Shown one piece after another: positions 53,045-62,751 of a DNA stretch of 64,000 bases. The position numbers and the translations under genes were made by a program. The stretch comes from Acidianus brierleyi (GTDB lineage: Archaea > Thermoproteota > Thermoprotei_A > Sulfolobales > Sulfolobaceae), in the NCBI RefSeq assembly GCF_003201835.2, contig NZ_CP029289.2, forward strand, positions 62,001-126,000, in the 5' to 3' direction. The notes under the pieces were generated by a model that saw only the letters and a list, made by a program, of their open reading frames with translations, was not told the origin of the DNA and searched no databases. How positions within the stretch are numbered: the first letter of the stretch is position 1; every line of letters begins with the position of its first letter.

Positions 53045-54235
53045 TTACTTTAGTGGTTTTAATAATTCTATAGCAATAGCAGTTGAGCCTCCTACACCGT
53101 GACAAATACTTGCTATACCTCTTCTACCATCCATTTTAGATAAGACATTTATTAATGTTGTTATTATTCTCGCTCCACTAGCTCCTATTGGATGACCTAA
53201 TGCTATTGCACCTCCAAATACGTTAAGCTTATCATAAGGAATACCTAGATATTTATTAGCTAAGACACTGTTAACTGCAAACGCTTCATTATTTTCAAAG
53301 TAATCAAAGTTCGTAATTTCCATATTTATTTTTTTCAATAATTTTTTCACAGCAAAGATTGGAGCTTCAGTAAAACGCCAGCTTTCAATACCTACCCAAG
53401 AATAGCCCAAGATTTTAGCTATAGGCTCAACGCCTAATTCCTTTACTGCTTTCTCACTCATTAAAACTAAGGAAGAAGCACCATCAGATAGCTGAGAAGA
53501 ATTACCTGCAGTATGAAATCCATCATCGCTAAATGCTGGTTTTAATTGAGATAATTTTTCAATAGAAGTATCAGCTCTTATTCCTTCATCTCTATTAATT
53601 TTTTTGCCTTTAACCTCTATTGGTACTATTTCTGAATTAAACAAACCTTTTTCTGTAGCTTCAGCTGCACGTCTATTACTTTCATACGCTACTTCGTCTA
53701 GCTCTTTTCTTGTAAAATCATGTGCCTTAGCTACCATATCTGCCTCCTTACCCATAAGCATCGTATTGAAAGGATCCGTTAAGCCGTCTACTAACATAGT
53801 ATCTACAAATTCTAATGATTTACCTAGAAGATATTTCACTCCCCATCTAGATTCGGATTTGAGTGCTAACGCTGCTTGGCTCATACTTTCCATCCCGCCT
53901 GCAACAATGACATTAGCATCTCCGCTCTTTATCATTTGAGACGCGTTTATTACACTCATCATGCCAGAAGAACAAACCATATCTAAAGAATATCCATCAA
54001 CATCGTATGGAATTCCAGCTTTTATTGCAGCTTGCCTAGCTAAATCTTGACCATGACCTGCCCTTAAAATATTACCCATTATACTGATATCGACTAACTT
54101 TGGATCCAAATTTACTTTTTCCATAGCTGATTTCATTGCAGTAGCTCCAAGATCTACTGGGCTTACGTCTTTAAACTGTCCTCCAAATTTTCCTATCGGC
54201 GTTCTAACTGCCGAAACTATGTAAACATCTTCCAT
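53045..54235 (-). CDS. Acetyl-CoA C-acetyltransferase (thiolase)
   Basis: This 396-residue thiolase has DVYIVSAVRTPIGKFGG at the start and the nucleophile Cys in LDMVCSSGM. Near the C-terminus it carries NEAFAVNS, GGAIALGHPIGASGAR and the second active Cys in SICHGVGG. It condenses or cleaves acetoacetyl-CoA. In Sulfolobales such enzymes serve isoprenoid synthesis or the 3-hydroxypropionate/4-hydroxybutyrate carbon cycle. The frame extends to a TTG at 54277 overlapping the upstream gene, but homology favours the ATG at 54235. No HMG-CoA synthase gene is adjacent. Confidence 0.92.
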   Translation of the reverse strand: MEDVYIVSAVRTPIGKFGGQFKDVSPVDLGATAMKSAMEKVNLDPKLVDISIMGNILRAGHGQDLARQAAIKAGIPYDVDGYSLDMVCSSGMMSVINASQMIKSGDANVIVAGGMESMSQAALALKSESRWGVKYLLGKSLEFVDTMLVDGLTDPFNTMLMGKEADMVAKAHDFTRKELDEVAYESNRRAAEATEKGLFNSEIVPIEVKGKKINRDEGIRADTSIEKLSQLKPAFSDDGFHTAGNSSQLSDGASSLVLMSEKAVKELGVEPIAKILGYSWVGIESWRFTEAPIFAVKKLLKKINMEITNFDYFENNEAFAVNSVLANKYLGIPYDKLNVFGGAIALGHPIGASGARIITTLINVLSKMDGRRGIASICHGVGGSTAIAIELLKPLK

Positions 54236-54269
54236 AGATAATAGTAATACATCATACTTTTTAAATTTT

Positions 54270-55526
54270 TTAAACAATATCTCCTCTCAAATCATAAAAT
54301 GAAAAGTTATTTATCCTAACATTGTACCACTTGCCTATCTCTGCATTCTGCACTATAACAGGAATATAATTTATCGTTCTGCCTATTTTCGAATTATCTT
54401 TACCATTCTCGGTAATAATAACTTTAGAGACTTTACCTAAATATTCTGAATGATTTTCCCGAGCTATTTCCTCATATAGGGAATTAATGATTTTCATCCT
54501 TTCAGTTTTAACACTATCCGGAATTTGCTGCATTAATGAGCTCTTTGTATTAGGACGTAATGAGTAAATAGCAATATGTAATTTCTCGAACCTTATTTCC
54601 TTAATTAGATCTAATGTATTTTTAAACGCATTTTCGTCTTCTCCAGGATGACCAACTATTATATCAGTAGTTATATTAGCATTCGGTATTTTTTTCCTAA
54701 TTTCCTTAACTAAGTTCCTATACTCATCAACAGTATACTTTCTATTCATTATTTTCAATACATTATCATCTCCGCTTTGTACTGGTAAATGGAAAAATTT
54801 GTATACTTTAGGATCTTTGAATGTATCTATCAAATCATCTATGTTTCTCATAGCTTGTTCCGGCGTCATCATACCTATTCTTAACATGAAATTTCCATCT
54901 ACCTTAGAGGCCTCTCTAATAACATCCGATAGCTTTACTTTTCCGCCATAATCTAGACCATATGCAGCAGCGTCTTGTCCAGTGAGCTCTATTTCCACTG
55001 CACCTTTACTAACAAGATCTTTTATAGTATCAATTATAGCTCTTAATGGATAACTTCTTAATTTTTTCCTAGCAAGCTTCGTTATGCAAAAATTACAATC
55101 TCCTGCACATCCGTCTGCAATAGGGATTATCCCAATTTTATTCATAAAAATTCTAGGAGTATGATTTGGTGCATCAGATTCAAGAAATATAACTCTATTT
55201 TTAGCTTCAGTAGCATCTATAATTTTGCCTAAAGCTTGCGGACCTATTATAGATGCGTTAGGAGCTATTTTGCTAACTACTCCTGGTTCTGCTCCAGCAA
55301 AACAACCGGCTACAATTAATTTTTTACCTAGTTTATTTAATTGGGTTATTCTTTTTTTCATTCTTTCTCCAGTCTCTAGTCTTACATCGCAAGTGTTTAG
55401 AACTAGCACGTCAGCATCTTTTGGTGAACTAACTATTTCATGATTTTTATCTTTTAATAACGTCATCATTATATATGTATCTCCTTTATTTAATGCACAA
55501 CCGTAAGTTTCTATGTATACCTTCAT
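54270..55526 (-). CDS. tRNA-t6A37 methylthiotransferase (CDKAL1/MtaB-like)
   Basis: This 418-residue radical SAM enzyme has an N-terminal UPF0004 domain with cluster Cys residues in ETYGCALNKGD, VLNTCDVR and VAGCFAG. It has the radical SAM triad in GCAGDCNFCITK near residue 145 and a C-terminal TRAM-like domain. Its relatives add a methylthio group to N6-threonylcarbamoyladenosine at position 37 of tRNA. The frame opens three codons earlier with GTG, but the ATG at 55526 fits best with GGTGA before it. It may be co-transcribed with the downstream thiolase gene. Confidence 0.9.
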   Translation of the reverse strand: MKVYIETYGCALNKGDTYIMMTLLKDKNHEIVSSPKDADVLVLNTCDVRLETGERMKKRITQLNKLGKKLIVAGCFAGAEPGVVSKIAPNASIIGPQALGKIIDATEAKNRVIFLESDAPNHTPRIFMNKIGIIPIADGCAGDCNFCITKLARKKLRSYPLRAIIDTIKDLVSKGAVEIELTGQDAAAYGLDYGGKVKLSDVIREASKVDGNFMLRIGMMTPEQAMRNIDDLIDTFKDPKVYKFFHLPVQSGDDNVLKIMNRKYTVDEYRNLVKEIRKKIPNANITTDIIVGHPGEDENAFKNTLDLIKEIRFEKLHIAIYSLRPNTKSSLMQQIPDSVKTERMKIINSLYEEIARENHSEYLGKVSKVIITENGKDNSKIGRTINYIPVIVQNAEIGKWYNVRINNFSFYDLRGDIV

Positions 55527-55574
55527 TTTCACCACATATTTTAACCCCGATCTTAATAGATTTAATGTAGAAAA

Positions 55575-55991
55575 ATGTCTTCAGACAAAGAGTATACATA
55601 TTTGCTTGATAGAGTTTACACAAAGATACCTAAGAAAACTTCAGAGTCTACACAAAATTTACCGTCTTTAATAATATTGAATATAGGAAACACTACTATA
55701 ATAAGAAACTTTAGTGAATACTGTGATAGATTACGTAGAGAAGATAAATTATGCATGAGGTACTTACTTAAAGAGTTAGCTGCCGCAGGCTCTATAAGCG
55801 ATAATGGCCAATTAGTTATACAAGGTAAGTTCTCATCTTCAATAATAAACACACTGATGGAAAGATTCATAAGAACCTATGTGCAGTGCAGTACATGTAA
55901 GAGCTTAGATACTGTACTAGTAAAAGAGAATAAAGTATGGTTCATACAATGTTTGGCTTGTGGAGCTAAAACTTCTGTTAAACCTTTGTGA
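55575..55991 (+). CDS. eif2b: Translation initiation factor aIF2 subunit beta
   Basis: This 138-residue protein has the aIF2beta pattern: an N-terminal helix that binds the gamma subunit, a central domain with LCMRYLLKELAAAGSI, and a zinc ribbon with CSTCKSLDT and CLACGAKTS (two C-x2-C pairs). It delivers initiator tRNA to the small subunit as part of the aIF2 trimer. It opens a tightly overlapping rightward operon of RNA-related genes. Confidence 0.95.
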   Translation: MSSDKEYTYLLDRVYTKIPKKTSESTQNLPSLIILNIGNTTIIRNFSEYCDRLRREDKLCMRYLLKELAAAGSISDNGQLVIQGKFSSSIINTLMERFIRTYVQCSTCKSLDTVLVKENKVWFIQCLACGAKTSVKPL

Positions 55992-56293
55992 GAAAAATGA
56001 AAGTAATACTAAATATAATTAGAGGAGAAGGCAACGTTTTTGTTAATATATGTGAAAAAGATTTGCTAGGAAAAGAATTTAGAGAGAATGAAGTAATACT
56101 AAATATAAATAAGGAATTTTATGAAGGTGATGAAGTAGATATGGAATATGCTTTTTCACTAGTGGATGAAGCTACTGTAGTTAGCATAGTAGGGAATATA
56201 CTAGTTGATGAAGCTATAAAGAGAGGATTTGTCCATAAAGATTCAGTATTAGAAGTTTCAGGAGTTAAGTTTGCACAAGTATATAATTTGTGA
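55988..56293 (+). CDS. DUF424 family protein
   Basis: This 101-residue archaeal protein matches DUF424, with GKEFRENEVILNINKEFYEGD and a C-terminal FAQVYNL. Conserved neighbours in archaea are aIF2beta and Nmd3, as here, suggesting a role in translation or ribosome biogenesis. It starts with GTG overlapping the aIF2beta stop as GTGA; an ATG three codons later is possible. Confidence 0.9.
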   Translation: MRKMKVILNIIRGEGNVFVNICEKDLLGKEFRENEVILNINKEFYEGDEVDMEYAFSLVDEATVVSIVGNILVDEAIKRGFVHKDSVLEVSGVKFAQVYNL

Positions 56294-57006
56294 CTACCAT
56301 GCCGTCTAAATTTTGTGTCCGATGCGGAAAAGAAAACGTAAAGCTCATTGATAGATTATGTATTGATTGCTATATTAAAACAAAAAAGCTTATCCTTCTG
56401 CCGAAGGAAATTAACGGCAAAGTTTGTAAGATATGTTATGCAGAATTTCTAGATGGAAAATGGGAAAATATTCATGACAATTTACAAGATTCCGTGAAAG
56501 ATTTGGCACTAAGAGAAATTTCAAAGAAAATTAGTATTGATAAAAATGTATTAGATTACTCAATAGATTTAGGAGATATATGGAAGGATAGTAATGGAAA
56601 AGAACATGTAAAAATAATAGCTAATGGAAAAATAGATAATGAAAAGTTTACAATAAGTGAAGATATTAATATTAACATAGACTATACTATATGCGATGCT
56701 TGTAAAAAAAGAAAATCCAAATATTACGAGGCTATAATACAACTTAGAGGAAAGAATGGAAAGTTTTTACTCGAAAAGAGACGCTTATTCGAATCGTTCT
56801 TTTCTGAAGAAGAAATATCGAATTTATCTGATATAATAGAAGGAAAAGAGGGAGTAGATTATTATTTTATTAAAAAATCAGTTGCTAAAAAATTAGTATC
56901 GTCAGTAGCGTCTATGACAGATGCACAAATAAATGAAAGTTTTCAAGATGAGACAACAAAAAAAGGTAAAAGACTGGCTAAACTAGTAATCTCACTAAGA
57001 TTATGA
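56290..57006 (+). CDS. Archaeal Nmd3-like ribosome biogenesis protein
   Basis: This 238-residue protein has zinc-binding Cys pairs in FCVRCG and LCIDCY at the start, then KVCKICY and ICDACKKRKS. This is the N-terminal half of the Nmd3 family, which in eukaryotes exports the 60S subunit. The export domain is absent, as in other archaea. It overlaps both neighbours as GTGA and ATGA junctions. Confidence 0.9.
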   Translation: MTTMPSKFCVRCGKENVKLIDRLCIDCYIKTKKLILLPKEINGKVCKICYAEFLDGKWENIHDNLQDSVKDLALREISKKISIDKNVLDYSIDLGDIWKDSNGKEHVKIIANGKIDNEKFTISEDININIDYTICDACKKRKSKYYEAIIQLRGKNGKFLLEKRRLFESFFSEEEISNLSDIIEGKEGVDYYFIKKSVAKKLVSSVASMTDAQINESFQDETTKKGKRLAKLVISLRL

Positions 57007-57632
57007 GATTAGGAATAGATGAGGCTGGAAGAGGTCCAGTTATTGGACCTATGATAGTAGCAGGTGTATTGATAGACGAAAATGAGGCTAAAATATTGAA
57101 AAATTACGGAGTTAAAGATAGTAAGAAATTAAGTAGAAAACAGAGAGAAAATCTAATAAATATCATTACAGAATTTAGCGAATCTTTTGTTGTAACTAAA
57201 GTATGGCCTGAGGAAATAGATATTAGAAATTTAAATTGTATAACATATGAAAAAGTTATACAGATAATAGATGCTATGTCAGTGTTTAAACCAGAAATAA
57301 TTACAGTCGATAAAGTAGGAAAGGAAGAAATAGTGATAGAACAAATAAAACAGCTAGGATCAATACCAAACGTAGTTTTTAAGGCTGACGAAAATTATAT
57401 AGAGTGTAGTGCTGCTAGCATAGTGGCAAAAGTCTTTAGAGATAGGATAATAGACGAGTTAAAAATAACTTATGGCGACTTTGGAAGTGGATATCCATCT
57501 GATCCAAAAACTATAGAGTGGATAAAAAAGATCTATTCTGAGAAAAAAGAACCTCCAAATATATTAAGGCGTTCTTGGAAAATCTTACAAAGAGTAGCTC
57601 CTGATTTTTACATAGAAAAGAGGTTGAAATAA
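57003..57632 (+). CDS. rnhB: Ribonuclease HII
   Basis: This 209-residue enzyme has the catalytic carboxylates in GIDEAGRGPVIGPMIVAG (Asp6, Glu7), TVDKVG and SGYPSDP. It removes RNA from RNA-DNA hybrids and ribonucleotides misincorporated in DNA. The length is typical. It overlaps the Nmd3 gene by an ATGA junction and the TGS gene by one base. Confidence 0.95.
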   Translation: MRLGIDEAGRGPVIGPMIVAGVLIDENEAKILKNYGVKDSKKLSRKQRENLINIITEFSESFVVTKVWPEEIDIRNLNCITYEKVIQIIDAMSVFKPEIITVDKVGKEEIVIEQIKQLGSIPNVVFKADENYIECSAASIVAKVFRDRIIDELKITYGDFGSGYPSDPKTIEWIKKIYSEKKEPPNILRRSWKILQRVAPDFYIEKRLK

Positions 57633-58699
57633 TGGTTACCAATTTACCCGCAGAGGCTAAAGTTAAATGGCTTAGAGTAATGGATGCAAAAACTACTGAC
57701 GAGAAGATTAAAGCTATACAAGATTTCCTTAGCAGCGTACCTAAACATAAAGGGACCGAAAACTTGGTATATTGGGCACGTAGACGTTTAGCCGAATTAA
57801 GAGAAGAGACTGAGAAACAAAAAAGGAAAAAATCAGCTTCAACTTCCTTCTTTATAGAAAAAGAAGGAGCAGGACAAGTCCTAGTCTTAGGTCGAGAAGA
57901 GTTAAAAAATAAAATAGTCAGATTATTAACAAATGTGAAGCAAGATCCCAAAGATTTTCCTATCCCTGCAATGACATATTATGAAGATGTTGGAATCCAA
58001 CTTATAAATCCCCCTCCTTTGATATTAAATTCTAGATTAATAGTTAGTAAAATACTAGGTCTAGTGAGAAATGCCGACGCATTATTAATAATTGTATATG
58101 ATGAGAATGAATTTATTAGAATAAAAGAATTTCTTGAGTCAAATAATATTATTCTAGGTAAGCCTAAAGGAAAAGTTATAATAGAACGATCAAGAAATAG
58201 TAAAGACGGATTAAGAATAATAAATATGGGTAAAATAGTAGGTTCTTCTGAAAATGATATACGAAAATATTTAGAAGATTTTGGAATTAAATCTGCAATA
58301 GTTAAGATATTTGGAGAAATAACTCTAGACGATGTAGAAAAATCTCTTTTTGAAGCTATAGCTTACAAACCTACTGTTATCGTAGCTCTTCATAAATTTA
58401 ACTCTAATTTACCTGTAATAGAATTTTCTGAGCTTAATAAACTCAGTAAAGCACTTTTTGAAAGTTTAGATGTAATTAGAGTCTATACTAAAGAACCAGG
58501 AGAAAAACCTACTAGTGATCCATTAATTCTAAAAAAAGGTACAACAGTACTAGAAGTTGCAAGAAAATTACATAGCGCGCTCTCAGAGAATTTCAAATTT
58601 GCCAGGGTATGGGGACCATCTGCTAAGTTCCCTGGACAAAAAGTAGGAGGAGAGCATATATTAGAAGATAAAGATATATTAGAAATTAAAGCTAAGTAA
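57632..58699 (+). CDS. TGS-domain protein related to DRG/Rbg GTPases but lacking a P-loop
   Basis: This 355-residue protein ends in a TGS domain (about residues 275-355) with LKKGTTVLEVARKLHS and VWGPSAKFPGQKVGGEHIL, exactly as in DRG/Rbg ribosome-associated GTPases. The N-terminal helical region KVKWLRVMDAKTTDEKIKAIQ also fits. Where the GxPNVGKS P-loop should be (about residue 85), it reads VLGREELKNKIVRL with no GKS/T, and the DxPG switch reads QLINPPPL. It is therefore probably unable to bind GTP in the usual way. The position at the end of the aIF2beta operon supports a ribosome-linked role. Confidence 0.8.
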   Translation: MVTNLPAEAKVKWLRVMDAKTTDEKIKAIQDFLSSVPKHKGTENLVYWARRRLAELREETEKQKRKKSASTSFFIEKEGAGQVLVLGREELKNKIVRLLTNVKQDPKDFPIPAMTYYEDVGIQLINPPPLILNSRLIVSKILGLVRNADALLIIVYDENEFIRIKEFLESNNIILGKPKGKVIIERSRNSKDGLRIINMGKIVGSSENDIRKYLEDFGIKSAIVKIFGEITLDDVEKSLFEAIAYKPTVIVALHKFNSNLPVIEFSELNKLSKALFESLDVIRVYTKEPGEKPTSDPLILKKGTTVLEVARKLHSALSENFKFARVWGPSAKFPGQKVGGEHILEDKDILEIKAK

Positions 58700-58926
58700 G
58701 ATATCACTTATACCCTTACTATTCATTTAGTCATTATCTAGTAGTTATACTTAAGAAATTAATTCCATTTCACATATATTATTAGTTATCAAATACATAT
58801 GGACAATCATAAAATATAATAGAATCTTATAACTCATACAAAGTTTTCATAAGCAGATTAGTTGTATCTGAGAGATCTCTGAAAATATTCAATTAATAGC
58901 GTTAAGCAAATAATTTAAACCACAAT

Positions 58927-60789
58927 ATGAAAGAGATTTATATGGCAATAAAATTAAAAAGAACATCGAAGTCTAATGTTCAGCATAATTCTAATATCTC
59001 CATTCCTTCTATTTTCATGAGTTTTTATAATTGGAACATAGTAGCTAAAATGTCCAAGAACTATGAGAAAAAACTTTTATTAGCAGGCTCAACGGAAGAT
59101 CCTAGAATATTTGCAGCGAAAATACTTTTCTATACGCTTATTAGCATAGCTCTATCTTTAGTACTTATAATTTTTGGAATAATAATCTTTGTAAAATTTT
59201 ATCTTCTTTTTAGATTAGCTAAGTATATAGTATTATCATTTATGATGATACTATTTGGGATAATTATTCCGCCAATTACCTACCTCTTACTTAGTATTAA
59301 TGTCTCACAAGCTATAGATTCTAGGAAAAATGGCATTAATAGTGAAACTTTTGCATTTTCTTCTGTTTTTATCATATTCTTAAGATCTGGACTAAGTCCT
59401 AGATTACTTTTTGAAAAGTTACCGAAGACTCAAGCTTTCCAATATATTAATCAAATTATGCTCTATACTAATAAAAGAATAAAATACTTAGGTGAAAGTG
59501 TAGAAGAAGCTCTAAGAAATACAACTAGGATATCTCCTTCGAAAATATTTAATGATTTCATTCTAACTTATGTTACAGCAATTCGAACAGGAGCTCCAGT
59601 AATAGAAACTATGGAATCAAAAGTAAAAGACCTATTGAAAGAATTCGAATTAATTGGATCATTGGCATCAGATAAGCTTCAGGGAGTAGCCGAAGGTTAT
59701 GTCATTTGGTTATCTTCTGGTTATATAATGTTCTTTCTTGTATTGATCCTGCAAGCTATATTTCCACAATTAGCAGGAAGTATTCCATTACCACTTATAG
59801 GAGCTATTGCAATATTCCTTATTCCAGCAGTAAATCTTGTTTTTATTCTAATGGCTGATCAGATTCAATTAAAGTTTCCTGAGAGAAAAATGAATGCGTA
59901 TAAAACATTCTATATAACTTTTCCAATTGGTATTATCACTATGTTACTAATTCTAGCAGCAGAACATCAACTAACATATCTAATATTTCTCGACGGATCA
60001 ACATCAAATATACTGCCAGTATCTTTTGCGATAGCTATAGGTCTTATAATTGCTGCAATTCCACCATATGTTATCTCAGAAAAGGAACTACGAGCTGGTT
60101 CTGGCTATGATGAATATGTGGCTGGATTCTTAAGATCTATATCGGAAGGGCTACGAGCTGGCTTACCCCCTGAAACCATAATTTATAATATAAAAGATGC
60201 TAAGGAAATGGGGAAATTAAAGGAGATACTTAATTCTGTATATGCTTATATAAAGCTAGGATACCCCCTCAAAGATGCTTTTCAAAAAGCATCAGAAAAA
60301 ATTAATGATTTCACCTCTAAGATAGCATTAGTCTCAATTTCAGACATGATAGATATAGGGAGCATGACGCCGGAAACTATAGAATCCTTGGCAGATGAAA
60401 TAGATAGCCAAGTAAGAATAAAAAGAGAATATGAAAGTAAGGTTAAAGTACTAATGTTTACTCCTTATATTGGAGTAGTAATAGCACTAATAGCGGCTAT
60501 ATTTCTTGGAATTGCTTTAGTTAAACTAATAGTCTCACAAAATTTCATGTTAGTAGGACCTTTAGCCGATGCATCAATTCTATTACCTAGAGCCGTTTTC
60601 ATAGCGTCTATATCTTCAATATTTAATTCATTCCTTGCTGGCTTATTAGTAGGTAAGATAGGGTCAGGCAAAGCAGCTACTGGATTTAAACATTCTGTAA
60701 TTCTAGTAGTATTAACAATTTTAGTTATATTAATATTACTACACGTAAATCTCTCATTTAAACCGCCGTCTTCTAGTGGATTAATATAA
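58927..60789 (+). CDS. Type IV pilus membrane platform protein (T2SF/TadC-like)
   Basis: This 620-residue protein has about nine to ten hydrophobic segments and two T2SSF-type domains. The first contains SSVFIIFLRSGLSPRLLFEKL near residue 155, and the second contains AGFLRSISEGLRAGLPPETIIYNI near residue 400. It resembles UpsF, AapF or ArlJ, the polytopic protein that holds the secretion ATPase at the membrane. The ATG at 58927 follows ATAATTTAAACCAC; an ATG five codons later is possible. The matching ATPase gene follows 220 bases later. Confidence 0.85.
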   Translation: MKEIYMAIKLKRTSKSNVQHNSNISIPSIFMSFYNWNIVAKMSKNYEKKLLLAGSTEDPRIFAAKILFYTLISIALSLVLIIFGIIIFVKFYLLFRLAKYIVLSFMMILFGIIIPPITYLLLSINVSQAIDSRKNGINSETFAFSSVFIIFLRSGLSPRLLFEKLPKTQAFQYINQIMLYTNKRIKYLGESVEEALRNTTRISPSKIFNDFILTYVTAIRTGAPVIETMESKVKDLLKEFELIGSLASDKLQGVAEGYVIWLSSGYIMFFLVLILQAIFPQLAGSIPLPLIGAIAIFLIPAVNLVFILMADQIQLKFPERKMNAYKTFYITFPIGIITMLLILAAEHQLTYLIFLDGSTSNILPVSFAIAIGLIIAAIPPYVISEKELRAGSGYDEYVAGFLRSISEGLRAGLPPETIIYNIKDAKEMGKLKEILNSVYAYIKLGYPLKDAFQKASEKINDFTSKIALVSISDMIDIGSMTPETIESLADEIDSQVRIKREYESKVKVLMFTPYIGVVIALIAAIFLGIALVKLIVSQNFMLVGPLADASILLPRAVFIASISSIFNSFLAGLLVGKIGSGKAATGFKHSVILVVLTILVILILLHVNLSFKPPSSSGLI

Positions 60790-60884
60790 TTTTTATACGA
60801 ATTTGGTTTTTATTATGACATAGCTTCTATCTTACTTAGATTTAAAATTTATATAATTTCATATTATTTTTTGAGAGAATTGTA

Positions 60885-60974
60885 GAATTATCCAATAATA
60901 TAAACCACAAGCTAATAGCCTACGTACTCAATAGAACTACAATAAGCTTGAATTATCCAAAATAATATAAACCA
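60885..60974 (+). promoter_or_regulatory. Direct repeat carrying a TATAAACCA box before the secretion ATPase gene
   Basis: GAATTATCCAATAATATAAACCA (60885-60907, less two bases of spacer) recurs at 60950-60974 as GAATTATCC-AAAATAATATAAACCA, about 65 bases apart. A shorter relative, ATAATTTAAACCAC, lies at 58907-58923 just before the platform gene. The second copy is 35 bases before the ATG of the ATPase. The shared box suggests common regulation of the two genes. Confidence 0.5.
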
Positions 60975-61009
60975 AACTATTTATAAGGAAGTTTAACGTA
61001 ACTTTTTCT

Positions 61010-62731
61010 ATGGCAAGTATTCTATCGAAATTTAAGTTTAATGGTAACAAAGCATCCCAGGGCACTATAGAAACTGAGAAAATTCCTGTAAATCTTTTTC
61101 CTGTTTCAGCACCAGTAGAAGAAATAACTGAAATAATATCCGATTATGAAATTGCTATCTTAGATTATGTTCCTCCATCAGTCAAAAATAGTTTCAATAA
61201 GGTAAATGTAGAACTAAATATAGCTAATCCACATGTTTTCATAACCTATGACCAAGATAAGGGAATATATAAATATGTGCTTATAGAGCCCCCAATAGAT
61301 CCTTCTGTATTTAACATTTATAAATTTTTTATATCTGAAATAGAGAGAGAATTGTTAGATAAAAAGGAACAAATAGATTTAGGAAAAATAATTGCGGAAT
61401 CTGCAATAAAGAGAAAGGATCTTGAAATTATACAAGGAACAAGAGGAGATTTACAGTTATTAAGTACTAGAGGAAAAGTTGCTCTATACTACTTATTGAG
61501 AAATATGTTTGGATATAATATACTTACTCCATTGTTAGCAGATTTCAAGATTGAAGATATCTCGTGTAGCGGTCTAGATTTACCAGTATACGTTTACCAT
61601 AGAGATTTTGAATATATACCTACTAATATCACATTTAGAGAGAAAATGAAAGTAATAGATCAAGATATTGATGGAACAGAATTATTAGATGAGATAGTTA
61701 TGAGATATGTTTCCTTGTCTGGAAAGACTATTTCAATTGCTAATCCTATAGCTGACGGAATTCTGCCTAAAGGAGATAGAATAGCTGCTACTTTTAGGAA
61801 AGAAGTTAGCGCTAGAGGATCCTCATTCGTAATTAGAAGGTTCAATGATAGACCAATTACAATCTTAGATCTAATAAACAGCGGAGTATTATCTCCTCAA
61901 GCTGCAGCTTACTTATGGTATGCAATAGATCTTAGAATGTCTTTCATGGTCATAGGTGTTACAGGTGCTGGAAAAACTACAATGCTTAATGCAATTCTGA
62001 ATTTATCTAAAGAATCGATGAAAATAGTTTCTATAGAAGATATTCCAGAGCTAAGGCTAGCTCAAGATAATTGGGTTCAACTATATTCTAGAGAAGTATA
62101 TGGAACTACTGGTAAAGAAATCTCACTAATGGATTTATTGAAATTATCTTTAAGATATAGACCAGACATGATAGTTGTAGGAGAAATAAGAGGTCAAGAA
62201 GCATATGTATTGTTTCAGGCTCTGTCTACTGGCCATGGTGGTGCTACAACATTTCATGCCTATGATACTGATAGTGCATTAAAAAGGTTAATGAATGAAC
62301 CATTAAATATACCTAAAGAATGGGTTCCTATGATGAATATTGTTGTTAACGTTAGAAGACTTCCTGTTTTTGTAGGAGAAAAGTTAGTATTAAGGAGAAG
62401 AGTGGTTGGCATAGATGAAGTAGCTGACTATAATGATTTTAGAAGAGTTGTAAATTGGGACGCTAGATCTGATTTTCATAATTTGGATTTGGACAGTGCA
62501 AAAGTTATGAGACTAAGAATTGAGGAAATAGGTAAAGGCCTGGATGAAGTAAAACAAGAAATAGACAAACGTGCACTTTACTTAAAGTTATTAGCGGCAT
62601 CTAAGGATGTTATTCAAAATCCTGAGAGTTATAGAGAAGTAAAGAAGTACATTATTAAATACTCATTAAGGCCAGACGAAGCATTAAAAGAAGCGATGAG
62701 AATAACATCTATAAAAATTACTAATGTATAG
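61010..62731 (+). CDS. Type II/IV secretion system ATPase (GspE/TadA-like)
   Basis: This 573-residue ATPase has Walker A GVTGAGKTT (residues 316-324), an Asp box VSIEDIPELRL, Walker B PDMIVVGEIRGQEAYV, and a His box GHGGATTFHAYD. It energises assembly of type IV pilus-like filaments with the platform protein encoded just upstream. It resembles UpsE/AapE/ArlI of Sulfolobales. The N-terminal 130 residues are variable and include a helix-rich membrane-facing region. No pilin or PibD peptidase gene is adjacent in the window. Confidence 0.92.
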   Translation: MASILSKFKFNGNKASQGTIETEKIPVNLFPVSAPVEEITEIISDYEIAILDYVPPSVKNSFNKVNVELNIANPHVFITYDQDKGIYKYVLIEPPIDPSVFNIYKFFISEIERELLDKKEQIDLGKIIAESAIKRKDLEIIQGTRGDLQLLSTRGKVALYYLLRNMFGYNILTPLLADFKIEDISCSGLDLPVYVYHRDFEYIPTNITFREKMKVIDQDIDGTELLDEIVMRYVSLSGKTISIANPIADGILPKGDRIAATFRKEVSARGSSFVIRRFNDRPITILDLINSGVLSPQAAAYLWYAIDLRMSFMVIGVTGAGKTTMLNAILNLSKESMKIVSIEDIPELRLAQDNWVQLYSREVYGTTGKEISLMDLLKLSLRYRPDMIVVGEIRGQEAYVLFQALSTGHGGATTFHAYDTDSALKRLMNEPLNIPKEWVPMMNIVVNVRRLPVFVGEKLVLRRRVVGIDEVADYNDFRRVVNWDARSDFHNLDLDSAKVMRLRIEEIGKGLDEVKQEIDKRALYLKLLAASKDVIQNPESYREVKKYIIKYSLRPDEALKEAMRITSIKITNV

Positions 62732-62751
62732 TAAAATCGATATTTTAGTTT

